Below, in pieces: positions 25,749-36,328 of a stretch of 64,000 nt of DNA. A program made the translations under genes and the position numbers. Each line of letters starts with the position of its first letter. Position 1 is the first letter of the stretch. The stretch lies in the NCBI GenBank assembly GCA_907164885.2, contig OU015492.1:47940183-48004182 (forward strand). Direction: 5' to 3'. This stretch comes from Dolomedes plantarius. Its lineage: Eukaryota; Arthropoda; Arachnida; Araneae; Dolomedidae. The notes beneath the pieces are model-generated. The model was not told where the DNA came from. It made no database searches and saw nothing but the letters and a program-made list of their open reading frames with translations.

Positions 25749-26576
25749 TCAGTCACTGTCGTTGGTTCTCACATTAAAGTTTTTATTATGATTCTGCATT
25801 GTCATTCTTGGCTGAAAGGAAGGTGCACTGGTGTTGAACCCTGGTCTGGGATGTTGCTGGAAACGGGGCGGATAAAAATTATTCCTCGGTATCCACTCCT
25901 GGTGTTTAAGATCAAAATTTGGCCGAAACTGTCGGTAATTTCCTAGGTGTTGTTGGAAGCGTGGACTCCAGGCTGGAGGTCTATGGAAAACTGGTAGCTT
26001 GGGGGTATAAAAAGTCCTTTCCTCTGACTTTTGCTTATCCAATAGTTTTAACATGTTTTTTAGTTCATCACAATTTTTTGTCGAACGAAGTTGGAGATCT
26101 ACTTCTGGGCGTGCGTTTATTCCTTTTATGATGTAAAATTTTTGCTCTTCCGAGGTCATCGCTGCTTTCGAAGCTATTTGCTGGATACTGTAGTAATACG
26201 CTTCGTAAGTTTCTTCCCTTCCTTTTTTCCGTCTTAACAATTGCTGATGTATTTCGGCCTTACTTATCTCCGTCTTAAATTCTTTAAGCAGTTCTGTTTT
26301 TAATTCTTCGAAGTTTTTAAACAGGGGTTTGGATTGAAGAAATAGTTCCACATTTCCGGTACACAGCTTGCGAAAGAATATAATTTTTTGTATAGGATTT
26401 AATGTCAACAGTTCAGAAACCTGCTCATATTCTGCGATGTAATTTTCAATTGGCACTTCATTTGAATAGGGTTTAATAAACACATTTACATCGGAAAAGC
26501 GGACGTGAGATGGCTCGTTATTTTCACCGGTTAAGTCCACGGTTTGATTCAAAATCGGATTTTCCCCTTTCTTCAT
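25749..26576 (-). CDS. gag: Gag-like structural protein of gypsy element
   Basis: 275 residues starting at the ATG at 26576 (MKKGENPILNQTVDLTG). The central part, including IENYIAEYEQVSELL, KIIFFRKLCTGNVELFL and FKTEISKAEIHQQLLRRKKG, is helical and resembles the capsid region of Ty3/gypsy Gag (retrotrans_gag type). The usual CCHC zinc knuckle is absent. Residues about 195-275 are instead rich in Arg, Gln, Asn, Phe and Pro (RFQQHLGNYRQFRPNF, PRFQQHPRPGF), which may bind RNA. It ends NVRTNDSD then TGA, and pol continues in the same frame. Role inferred from family and position: particle formation and RNA packaging. Confidence 0.88.
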   Translation of the reverse strand: MKKGENPILNQTVDLTGENNEPSHVRFSDVNVFIKPYSNEVPIENYIAEYEQVSELLTLNPIQKIIFFRKLCTGNVELFLQSKPLFKNFEELKTELLKEFKTEISKAEIHQQLLRRKKGREETYEAYYYSIQQIASKAAMTSEEQKFYIIKGINARPEVDLQLRSTKNCDELKNMLKLLDKQKSEERTFYTPKLPVFHRPPAWSPRFQQHLGNYRQFRPNFDLKHQEWIPRNNFYPPRFQQHPRPGFNTSAPSFQPRMTMQNHNKNFNVRTNDSD

Positions 26577-26765
26577 TGCCTGTTCAAAACTAGGTCACCG
26601 AACAGCGTAAATCCACCAAGGTCAGTAATACAGTAATCCACTTCTGCTCGCTGCTATTTTCGACGCACGAAAGGGCGAATTAAGTTTTACGACGGGTGCT
26701 GGTAAAATTAATTAAAACTCCGTTTACATATTGAAATTAAAATTTTAAAACTGGTATCCTCACTG

Positions 26766-26791
26766 CAGGAAATCCTGCCGGCTATAAATTC
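26766..26791 (-). other. Expected primer-binding region of the young gypsy element
   Basis: This lies directly inside the 5' LTR on the coding strand, where a tRNA primer site beginning TGG is expected. None is seen. The sequence begins GAATTTATAGCCGGCAGG and contains the palindrome GCAGGAAATCCTGC (plus strand 26765-26778). The priming mechanism is therefore unresolved. Confidence 0.35.
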
Positions 26792-27138
26792 TGTAATGAA
26801 ATAAGATCAGATTACAGAACTATTAGAAAAAGAAATTTATTTCCGAGTGGCTAAACAGACATCTGATCTAGTTGAAAGCCAACACCCGAGTGATTCCCGG
26901 GGTTTGAGTATAGAGGTATCTGCGGTTGAAGAATTTGCTGACCAAAGATGTTTTTTGCAAGCTGCATCAGTTGTGCAGGACGATTGCCTTATTTGGGCAT
27001 AGACAGTGTGGCTTGCCCAGGGATTGCTGACGCTATGAAAAATATTCCTGGGTTCTTGAAAACAGAATTTGGTAATGCCATCTTAAACATGGGAAGGGAA
27101 GAGAATTTACAGGGGATCAACTTAAATTTTATATCTTT

Positions 27139-27140
<2 letters not shown>
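26792..27140 (-). repeat. 5' LTR of the young gypsy element
   Basis: 349 bp, indistinguishable by eye from 22262-22610. As the 5' LTR on the minus strand it should hold the promoter for gag-pol transcription. Confidence 0.95.

Positions 27141-27186
<46 letters not shown>
27141..27186. repeat. (TA)n tract between the two gypsy elements
   Basis: About 46 bp of CATATATA repeat. It is the continuation of the microsatellite at 21830-22261, separated from it by the young gypsy insertion, and abuts the old element's LTR. Confidence 0.95.
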
Positions 27187-27189
<3 letters not shown>

Positions 27190-27691
27190 CGGACAACATT
27201 GCGCGATAATCCGTGGTCATAGAAAACAGTCTTGGAAGCTGGGACCGGTGAAAAGAGAATTAAAACAAGTATCCTTTAACATCTTTTTTCGGATATCATT
27301 GGCCAGAGCTCCGACACGAAAATATTTGAGCAAACCACTCTCCAAAAAATCTATCTTGAGAGCCATAGCTCTCACCTCCTCGAGGGCTTCGCGCTAACTG
27401 CCTCCGTTCTCTGTCTCCCAAGCGCGCCTAAAGAAAAATGTTGAGCTTGCATTCGAACATTCTGGAAATTTCTTAGCTTACACTGCAAAAATACGCGTCT
27501 TTCTCTTAGAATTTCCACTATAATGGAATATCCTTTGAGATCAGTCAGGGGCAGCCATCTATTGACTTTTTAACAAACTAGTCTTATTTTAACTGAAAAA
27601 TTCCTACGTTTAGCGTTTTCAATCCAATTTTCTCCGGAAAAAAAACCCTTTTAGTTCCGTTAAGTTATCCTAGCCCTTAAAAACCCTGACA
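27187..27691 (-). repeat. 3' LTR of the old gypsy element
   Basis: 505 bp. It shares long stretches with 36329-36851, for example CGGATATCATTGGCCAGAGC and GTTCTCTGTCTCCCAAGCGC. Confidence 0.9.
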
Positions 27692-27709
27692 ACTCCCCCC
27701 TCTCCTCTA
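27692..27709 (-). other. Polypurine tract of the old gypsy element
   Basis: On the minus strand TAGAGGAGAGGGGGGAGT lies immediately upstream of the 3' LTR. This fixes the element's orientation as minus. Confidence 0.8.
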
Positions 27710-28842
27710 CTGAAAGAAAAGCTGTGCAGGACGGCCGTTCCCACACAACAGATATCCAGAAGAGAAGCAATTAGTTTAACCCTAGCAGTTAACTTATGCT
27801 ATTCAAAACAAAAACCTCATTTACATTATTATCGCGCCTTAACATGAAGGAGCTCTGGATTATAAATGCATGTTGCATTTATCTACAGTCGAAATAGGAT
27901 TTACATCAAAAAGACTTGAATTATAACTGTTATAACATTACATAAATCAAATATTTATAGAAAAACCAATAAGGAAATATTACAATTTCACTTATGAAAA
28001 ATATCAACATAAAAACATGAATATATATCAGTTATCAAAAATTTCATTTAAGAAAATGTTGAAAATCAATTATTTAAAAATCACTAGAAAAAAAACGCAA
28101 GAACATATCATTTATGAAAATCACTATAAAAATATCAAAATCAGTTGTAAAATATTGATTATAAAATCAATCACTAAATATCAGTAACAAATCAGAAAGA
28201 AACACAAAATTAATACAAGATGATGAAATTGAAATAATACTAAAATATCAATTCAGAAAAAGTGTTCAATGTTAAATAGTAGTACTTTCAATATGACGAG
28301 TTCAATCAATGGGGAAAAGTTTATGCCTTAGTATTTGCAGAATTTGAGTCTCTCAGTTTTTGAGTGCCAATCATTTCGTCCACGGTATTTTTTACATTTC
28401 AAATCCCTAAGTTTAAATTTATTTATTTTTTCTTTTAGACAGTTCCTCCTAAACACTTCATACATGATAAACAAATATTGAAAAATATTAAATTTGAAAA
28501 TATTAAATGTGCACAGATGAACAATACGCGAGTTGGTACCAACTATAATATTTTACAATGAAATTTTTACAATTATTCAGGTTGGAACTTGATGACTCTG
28601 TACATACTCAGAGACACAAAATATGAAAAACTTGAAAAACATACAAATAAAATTTACATCAGTTCGTTCCCATGGGAAAATTATCATCACATCTAATCCT
28701 AATCATTGAATTTCATAATTTCTACTAATCAAATTCCAGTTTATAATAGAGCTCTTATATGATCATTATATTCAAAATATTTCACATGTAAAATTCAAAA
28801 CATTTCTTCTAGATATTATTTATAACTCACAATTCAATTATA
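27710..28842. other. 3' internal region of the old gypsy element, non-coding
   Basis: A-rich, low-complexity sequence with many variations of AAAATATCA and AAAATCAA. The integrase core expected here is not recognisable. Confidence 0.5.
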
Positions 28843-30020
28843 CCGGGTGGTTATAATCAAACTTCCCCAATAAATGGCATTCTACAGCGCAAACGGATGA
28901 ACGGAATGCAACGAAATTCCGTATATGGACTATACACGAGATGCGCTCACGGAATTTCGAAAAAAAAATTTTAGTTTAAAAATGTCCACTAGAGTGTGCC
29001 TTTTCGGGAAAAAACATGAAATTTAACACAATAAATGACCAAAATGGAATACAGAAACAATATTAACAATCCAGAACAAGAATTATGAGTAATAAAATGT
29101 AAAACCGGGAAAAGCTGTCAGTTGTAGGAGAAAAATGTCGAGATTTGCATGCTTGGGAAGAAGAGGAAGCTTTATGCAAAACACGTTAGGGTATAAAACG
29201 TTTGTGGATGTTGTAATATTTAAGTCGATGTCTATTGTGTCGAATTATTGTGAGGATGTTGTGACGTTGGATGATTTAAAGAATAGGAAGCTTTATGCAA
29301 AGCACGTTAGGGTATAAAACGTTTGTGGATGTTGTCATATTTAAGTCGATGTCTATTGTGTCGAATTATTGTGAGGATGTTGTGACGTTGGATGATTTAA
29401 AGAATAGGAAGCTTTATGCAAAACACGTTAGGGTATAAAACGTTTGTAGACGCTGTCATGTTTAAGTCGATGTCTATTGTGCCGAATTATTGTGAGGATG
29501 TTGTGACGTTGGATGATTTAAAGAACTCCATTACGCTTCATGTGCGAAGCCTCACAACTGATCATTTACGATCTGCTGTTGAACACATTGTCCATCGACT
29601 TGAAATTTTGCAGGTGAATGAAGGTGGTCACGTGAAGCAGCTTTCCCTACATCGTCCTGGACACGATTAACAACTGCTCCTCTTGTACAATTTCGTCCTA
29701 ATCTGTTCTTGTTTCTGCAAACTGAACTGTTTTTGTTTCTCCCTTACCTTTACTCAATGTGGTTCGATGACAAGGTAATCTGAAACTAGTCAATAAATGT
29801 TAATATTGTTTCTGTATTCCGTTTTGGTCGTTTATTGTGTTAAATTTCATGTGTTTCCCGAAAAGGCGTCCTCTGGTGGACATTTTGGAACTAATTTTTT
29901 TTTCGAAATTCCGTGAGCGCATCTCGTGTATAGCCCATATACAAAATTTCGTTGCATTCCGTTCACCCGTTTGCGTTGTAGGATGCCGTTTATAGGGGAA
30001 GTTTAATTATAACCACCCGG
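28843..30020 (+). mobile_element. IS630/mariner-type element with ~220-bp TIRs
   Basis: The left end begins CCGGGTGGTTATAATCAAAC and the reverse complement of the right end begins CCGGGTGGTTATAATTAAAC. The inverted repeats extend about 220 bp (28843-29065 and 29798-30020), and both ends are flanked by TA. The interior keeps only the 3' part of a transposase gene, partly triplicated. It is non-autonomous. Confidence 0.88.
29107..29670 (+). pseudogene. 3' remnant of a mariner/IS630-type transposase, internally triplicated
   Basis: The C-terminal part reads NYCEDVVTLDDLKNSITLHV, RSLTTDHLRSAVEHIVHR and LEILQVNEGGHVKQLSLHRP, then stops at 29668-29670. The segment GYKTFVDVVIFKSMSIV...LDDLKN is repeated three times with a 121-bp period (about 29164-29284, 29285-29405 and 29406-29526). 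A 121-bp period is not a multiple of three, so each copy shifts the frame. The catalytic domain is missing. The family is recognised from the C-terminal pattern only. Confidence 0.65.
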
Positions 30021-30680
30021 TATATCAAAACATAGTTATAACTCACACCTCAACTTATATATCAAGCATATTCATAATGAAAATATCACCATGTAAATTC
30101 AAAAACAATTATAGTACAGTTTTTGTACCGCTCCTTCACTCGTGGTCATTTTGTTTACATCAATGTGTGTGTTTGTGCAAGTTGTGTACACAAATGTGCT
30201 AAGTTAGGGTCAGAGGTTTACAAGTTCACATAGGTCCCCACAAACTTGACCGAAACTGAATCCTCTAAAAATAAAGTTTTAGGGTGTAATAAAAATTTAA
30301 AAAAAATAGGGACAAAAAGGGGCATTGTGAATTCTTTCCATGCATTTTCCCAACGGGCAGAATACATAAGACAAGACACATCATGTATGTACTGGGGCGG
30401 GGGCCCTATGCTAGACGACTCATAAAGGTCCCTGTTTATTTCCAGGTAATTATCAGTAGTCAACAAATCTCACTCGCTCACAGACACGTGAAAACCTAGT
30501 CCAATGCAAAAGAAAAATTGAGTTCATCCCTCTTCTCGACTGCTAGGCTGGGATCCGACGCGAAATTTAGAATTTTGAACAGGATGACTCAGCAAAAACA
30601 CAAAAATACTTTAAAAACCAGAAATCATATCCAAAATGTAATCATTCTCAAACAATATCACTCTGACAGCTTTAATACAA
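30021..30680. other. Old gypsy interior, not recognisable
   Basis: No coding similarity is seen. A TG-rich patch lies near 30164-30190. Confidence 0.4.
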
Positions 30681-30681
30681 A

Positions 30682-32662
30682 TCAGAAATAAAATTTTAAA
30701 AAAAAACTGTCACCATCTCTATAAACTATGCAAAATTTGTATAGTCCAAGTTCCATTAGTCCAAATTTTTTCTGGGTCAATTTCTTGTTTTTCTGACATG
30801 TTTCACAGCAACGAACAAAATTTGAAATGTCTATGATTATGTCTTGCCAATAATAAATAGGGGGACTTAACTTTAACATTTTTTTACACCTGGGGGGCCA
30901 AAATTTTCATGAGCTGAGGTAATTAATTTTTTTCTTAATGATGGCGGAACTACAATTTTGACTAAGTTTTACTTTTTCACAGTTACTTTTTCTTAGTTTT
31001 ACTTTTTCACTCCATTATACTTTTCATACTTTCTATTGTTTACTATCATCTAGTTGGCCTTTAATAATATCATCTGTACTTAAGAAATAACAAAATTGTG
31101 ACATAAAATGACTTACAGGGTTTCTAGATAACATGTCAGCTTCATAAATTTGTCTACCTTTTTTAAACACTATATCATAATCATACATGGATAGTTTCAA
31201 AAACCATCTAAACAGTCTACCAGTTAAAATTTTTTAGCCATTGTAAGGCAGAGTGATCAGAATGTATAGTACATTTTTTTCTATGTAACTAACAATGGTA
31301 TTTGTCAATTGCATCAGTAATTGCTAAACATTCAAGTTCGGTTATGGCATAGTTTCACTCGTGTGATTTTAGCTGCTCAGAATGAAAAGCTATGGGATGT
31401 AACTGACCATCAGGATTTTTTTTTTTTTAATACTGCAGCAACTTCTTGACTGGCATCGACAAACAAGTGACAGGGATAATTTAGGTTATCTAAAGACAAA
31501 CTTGGCTTAGAAATTAACTCATACTTTAATCTTGGATATGAATTTTAACATTCTTGAGACCTAATCCATTTTAAATCTTTTGTGAGCAGTTTATTTAAGG
31601 GGGTCTTAATTTTGCATAATCTTGAATGAATTTTTGGTATACATTTATAGAACCTAAAAATCTTTGTAACTCTATCACATTTCTTGGCATCAATAATTTT
31701 TTAATTTTTTCAATGTTCGCATCATGTAGGGAATACATTTCTTGGGAAATTTCATATCCCAAAAAATTTCTTTTTTAACAAATTGACATTTAGACTTCTT
31801 TAGCTTAATATTCTCTCGCTGACAAATTTGGAAAAATTCTTCTAGATGTTGTATGTGTACATTAAAATTTTGAGAAAAGATTATGATGTCATCAAAATAA
31901 TTTAAGGCATATTTAATTTGATAATTGTTAAGAATTTGTCTTACAGCAGTCGGAAAAACACTAGGAGCATTTATCCATCCGAAAGGTCATCTAAGCCACT
32001 CGTCAAATCCAAATTTTGTGATAAAAGTTAATTTTTCAGTGTCTGTTTCATTTATATCATTATGCCTATAGCCTGAAGTTAAGTCGTGTCGAAAAATACT
32101 TTGCATGAGTTAATTGGTTCAATAAATCATCAATGCAAAGAATGGGTTCAGATTCAATTTTAGGTATTATATAATTAAATATAATGATTCGTTAATCTAT
32201 ACAAAGTCTAGTTTTACCTTCACCTTTTTTGGGGGGCTATAGTCACTGGTGCAAAATATGTGCCATGTGAAGGTTTAATGAACCCTGTATTTAAAAGTTC
32301 CTCAATTTGTTTTTTAATTTCTAAGTTTTCTGTTTGTGATGCACGATAAGGCCTAAGGGTTACTGGCAATTCTGAAGTTAAGTGAATGATTTCAGGCTCT
32401 GATTAATTTTTTCCAACATCATACTTTTTTTTAAAACATATCAAATTTTTCTAAGATTAAATTTAGTTTTGACCAGTCCTCAGCTATTTTCTCTAGTGTG
32501 GAAAATTCCAAAACATCACTGGGCGTTTCAAAAAGAGTCTTCAATGTACCATCGGGGATACTTGATGTCTCTTTACAAAGTTTTAAGTTTTTATCAACTA
32601 TGTTTACAATGTCAAAATTTTCATTATTCATTTCAGGTTGTCTTACATTAGGGTTTATGTCA
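30682..32662 (-). pseudogene. Degenerate gypsy pol (RT, RNase H, integrase zinc finger)
   Basis: On the minus strand a reverse transcriptase remnant includes ALNYFDDIIIFSQNF, at about 31868-31910. The connection domain and RNase H are readable in pieces. The integrase zinc finger remains as SPPIYYWQDIIIDISNFV followed by RCCETCQKNKK near 30800-30880. Stops and frameshifts are frequent, so no frame exceeds about 66 codons. The segment matches the young element's Pol in motif order. The integrase catalytic core, which should follow below 30720, is absent. Confidence 0.85.
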
Positions 32663-32894
32663 CAATTTTATGTCAATAATCTCATGTCATAATTTTCATG
32701 TCAAAAAACTGTTTTAAAAAAAAACAGTTTTTTTTAAAAAAAGTTTTTACACTTGGATTCTTACAATTTTCCTCAACAACTTTTCTTTTTTGCTCAAGAG
32801 AGTGATCATTTCTATAATTACAATACCTTTTAAAATTGTTGCCATCATTATCATATTTACTTAAATTTCTAAATTTGTGCACATTTTTATAATA

Positions 32895-34083
32895 CAGAGG
32901 CTGTTCGCACATTTTTTAGACGATTTTGGTAAGCGGTAATAAAAAATCATTTGCTGCAAAAGAAATAATTGCAATTGTACTATGTTTTTAAAAGTCAAAA
33001 TTATCGTCTGCGGCTTGAACGTTTTGTTTTTATTCAAAATGGCGTTTTTAACAAAGCAGTGGTTCGAAGGCTACATTTATGCTCTTTCAGAAGAGCAATA
33101 TGCATACTCCGTTATCCAAAAACGATGTGAGAGTCATGGTTTTGTGATATCTAAAGCGTCGATAGGTAATATCGTCAACAAGAAAGGAAAAAAACGTCAA
33201 ATTGGAGCCTCAAGGGGGACAAAAATTTCCAAACAAGTATTCAAGGAAAAAACGGACATCTTCGACTATTGCAAAGGTACGTTGTTTAATGTTAAAAGAA
33301 AATCCCCCTAGTCAAAGGACAGTTGCAAAATCATTAAAATGCTCGGTGTCCACTGTAAACAAAATGATAAACGTTGATTTAAATCTTAAGAAAGCGAAAA
33401 TACGCAATGTGCATCGTCTTCTTCCAAATCATATCGCTGATCGCAGGACACGCTGCTAAAGGGGGAGAAAAAAATTAAGTTCATGGTTCAAAGAATCGAA
33501 AAAAAGTTTTTCTAAGGGATTCATGATTGTTGCTGGTTTTTCTTATAATGGCTAGTTAAAAATAAAGAGAGTGGAAAAAAATGTCAAGATTAACTCCAAA
33601 TACTATCAAGAACATATTTTATCGCCAATTTTTCTGAATGAAATACCATCGCTTTACCCACAGTGCCATCAATCTGTGAGACTCCATCAGGACAAAGCTA
33701 GCAGTCACACATCAAAATCCACTGTAAATTTCCTAAAAGAAATGGAACAAAAAACTGGTATCAAGGCCATACCCTTCACTGATATCCCTACTAAATCTCC
33801 CGATGTATCACCTATGGATTTTTGTGCTTTCGGACTTTTAAAATCTGCATTATCCAAACGTCGTCCCAAAACCCTTACAGGACTCTGGAAAGCTGTTCAG
33901 GAGGAATGGGATAGAATACCTCTTCTGACACTTCAAAAGGCATTATTATCCTGGAAATTGCGGTGTCGAAAGATAGTTCAGAATAAGGGATGTCAAATAG
34001 AACATTTAAAACACAAGAGTTTTATGTAATTTAGTTTTGTGAATACAATATACATCGTCTAAAAAATGTGTGAACAGCCTCTG
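32895..34083 (+). mobile_element. IS630/mariner-type element, DD41D spacing
   Basis: The ends are CAGAGGCTGTTCGCACATTT and, reverse-complemented, CAGAGGCTGTTCACACATTT. The inverted repeats are about 30 bp, and both ends are flanked by TA (32893-32894 and 34084-34085). The 1189-bp element lies in the old gypsy interior in the opposite orientation, so it arrived after the gypsy copy. Confidence 0.9.
33039..34029 (+). pseudogene. IS630/mariner-type transposase pseudogene (DD41D)
   Basis: The likely start is ATG at 33039 (MAFLTKQWFEGYIYALSEE). The DNA-binding half includes SHGFVISKASIGNIVNKKGK, and after a frameshift near 33260-33300 it continues RTVAKSLKCSVSTVNKMI. The catalytic half resumes with KGFMIVAGFSYNG, then RLHQDKASSHTSK (Asp) and PTKSPDVSPMDFCAFGLLK (Asp). 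There are 41 residues between these two Asp. The region that should contain the first catalytic Asp, between ADRRTRC and GEKK, appears deleted near 33455-33470. A stop also lies at the end of FSYNG. It ends at LKHKSFM, TAA at 34027-34029. Confidence 0.82.
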
Positions 34084-34085
34084 TA

Positions 34086-34500
34086 CCTTTCATTATAATT
34101 CTGAATTTGACCATAATTTTTAAAATTTTTTCTCTGTACAGGAAATGAATAAGGACTACAAAATTTAGAATCATCGCATTACTTAATTTCACAACGAAAT
34201 TGAAACAATTTTAATCTTTGAGAATCGATTTCTAACTTAAATAACCGAATATGGTCTAAACTTAATAATAAATATGGCATTTCACTTTCTACAATAAAAA
34301 TTTCAGTATTCTTTTTTTATATTACCAAATTGTACTTGTGATTCAATTGCACCCCTTACGATTATTTGTCCTTTCATTTGATTATTACAATATTAATTTG
34401 CTCTTCAAGTCTAAAATTTTTCAAACATTTGCGCATTTCTCTTGACATCAAAATTACTGTGGTCCCCGTCACCAATAAACATAGAATTTTTGAATCACAT
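34086..34500 (-). other. Old gypsy interior between gag and pol, degenerate
   Basis: The position corresponds to the protease-proximal region. No intact motif is seen. Confidence 0.4.
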
Positions 34501-36046
34501 ACCTGAGCTTTGAATAGTAGTCATCATCTCCTGTCTCTCCTCGGGTATTCTACACTTTGGTGATTGTTATCAAATCTTTCCGAAAACTGGTTCTGATGCT
34601 GTTGGTTGTATCGTTGGCTTCCTTGATGGTCGTGGTTATTCCACCGCTGTCTGTCTTCTGCTTCATTCCACTATCAACGATTTGTAGGCTGATTATAAAA
34701 GTGCTGTCCTCTTGCAGGTGAATTGTTGATTTATTTGCTCACTAACTTCTGAAGTGTACTCCGGCAGGTCTATCTTCTCAGCTTTCTCCAACCACTGATA
34801 CAGCGTCTTGATGTCTTGCAGCAACAATAAAATGCGCATCTGAGGATGGGAGTCGAGCGTTAGTGTCTCGACTATTTCTAGATCTTCTCTTTTAAGTGGG
34901 CGGCCAAGTTCAATCTTCGCCTTGTAGTATTCATATAAATTGCCGTTTGTTTTCAACTTCAACTCCCTGTAGTCGCTGTGCATTTGTTCCCGACTTTCCG
35001 AACAAATCTATATATTTAAGTTGCTAAGCTGACTTTTTGGGCAGTCCGTGAGAGAAAACTACTGCATCAATTTACTTCATTTTGGTCTTAAATGAATGAT
35101 TGTAATCTGTAGATTTGTCAAATTTGTTTTTTGTAACTGCAATTTTTATTAAGGAGCTATAATTTACAGTTAAAATTTGATTTCTGCGCATGCTCAGTGG
35201 CATGTTTCAATCTAGCTTTAGAAACTCACTGTTTCTGCGCATGCTCAGTGACAAGTTTCAATGCCGAGGAGTCTCTTTAGATCTCTCTCTGCCATTTTTA
35301 TGATAATTATATTTGTGAAATATAAGATTAAGCCTGACGGAAATTGTTTAATTAGCCACAACTTACAATTAAAATTTGCTTTCTGTGCATGCTCAGTGAC
35401 ATTTTTAAATCTGGCTCTAGATACTCACTAAACACGAGACCGCTTAAACATTAATTTGTTTCTGCGCATTATTATGATTTTCAACATTTGTCAATGATGT
35501 GTTGAGTATAATTTGTGTATTAGTACATTTATTTACTATCTAGCCGTCATGTTTTGACGGGTACCAACTAGTAGATATTAAGTTCTTAATCTCTTCGTAA
35601 TCTTCTATATACAGCTGTGTGGCTATGATAATTTCCTGGACATCATTTTCAACGTAATTCAATATGTTTTCCTTTTCCATGTATCTTTTAATCCTAAGGG
35701 CCTTTTAATCCTAATATGCCGCCAAACGATTAGCAATGAAATTTTTAACGCCTATGATTGGTTTATTTTCGTCTCAACGTCATCTTTTCCTTAACGCTAC
35801 GCAACATACTCCTATATGAACAGGCCCTAATGCGTGACATCGGTCTTCGAACAAGTCTAACCAAGGGAGAATGTTTCTGATGTTACGGTTGTAAAATTTC
35901 GGAATCATCAACTTTGCTGCACAAGTGTACCTTTTTTTCGCCACCGTACTTTTGTCTTCATCACTTTTCTGTTCAGTATTTTCTATTTCAGTCTCTTTTC
36001 GTTCCATTATCGCTCCCTCTAGAGCCACACTCTGTTGTAACATCAA
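34500..36046 (-). pseudogene. Degenerate gypsy gag, interrupted
   Basis: Two fragments are readable. The upstream one (36046 to about 35820) includes KLMIPKFYNRNIRNILPWL and DLFEDRCHALG, typical of the start of a Gag capsid region. The downstream one (34983 to 34693) includes HSDYRELKLK, GNLYEYYKAKIELGRPLKRE and DLEIVETLTLDSHPQMRIL. A tail rich in Asn, Gln, Arg and His follows to about 34500, again without a CCHC knuckle. An 800-bp segment separates the fragments. Confidence 0.65.
34990..35818. repeat. Unexplained segment inside old gag, with repeated GCGCATGCTCAGTG motif
   Basis: It breaks the gag fragments at about 34990 and 35818. TTTCTGCGCATGCTCAGTG occurs at 35181 and 35232, with a TGTGCATGC variant at 35380 and a truncated copy at 35458. 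AATTAAAATTTG-like lead-ins precede two of them. No terminal inverted repeat or target duplication is found, so its nature is open. Confidence 0.4.
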
Positions 36047-36328
36047 ATTTTTTTTTCTTCGCAGCTTACAAAAATGTCCTTTCTTTAGACGCAGTTCTTT
36101 ATTTTATTCAAACACATCATAAAAAATTTACTTCATGAACGTTGAGGCGCACAACACTGGGCAGTTTTCACAGTCCATAAACTTGGAACAAAAGAAAAAT
36201 TCTTTGTTTACTTACAGTTCCTTACGCACATTTTGTTTTCACTTGTAGAATTCTTTGCGAATATTTCGCTAATCCACATTCAAAGTTCACTTTTCCCCCG
36301 ACGAAGATACTGGATGCTACGCGGCTGC

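Larger units (their letters stand above)
22262..27140 (-). mobile_element. Ty3/gypsy LTR retrotransposon, young and nearly intact
   Basis: Two 349-bp LTRs (22262-22610 and 26792-27140), each TG...CA, appear identical by eye. They flank 4181 bp that encode Gag and Pol on the minus strand. TACA at 22258-22261 and 27141-27144 is a 4-bp target duplication. The order protease, reverse transcriptase, RNase H, integrase is that of Ty3/gypsy (Metaviridae). There is no envelope ORF: the pol stop lies only 12 bp from the 3' LTR. Identical LTRs imply recent insertion. Confidence 0.96.
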
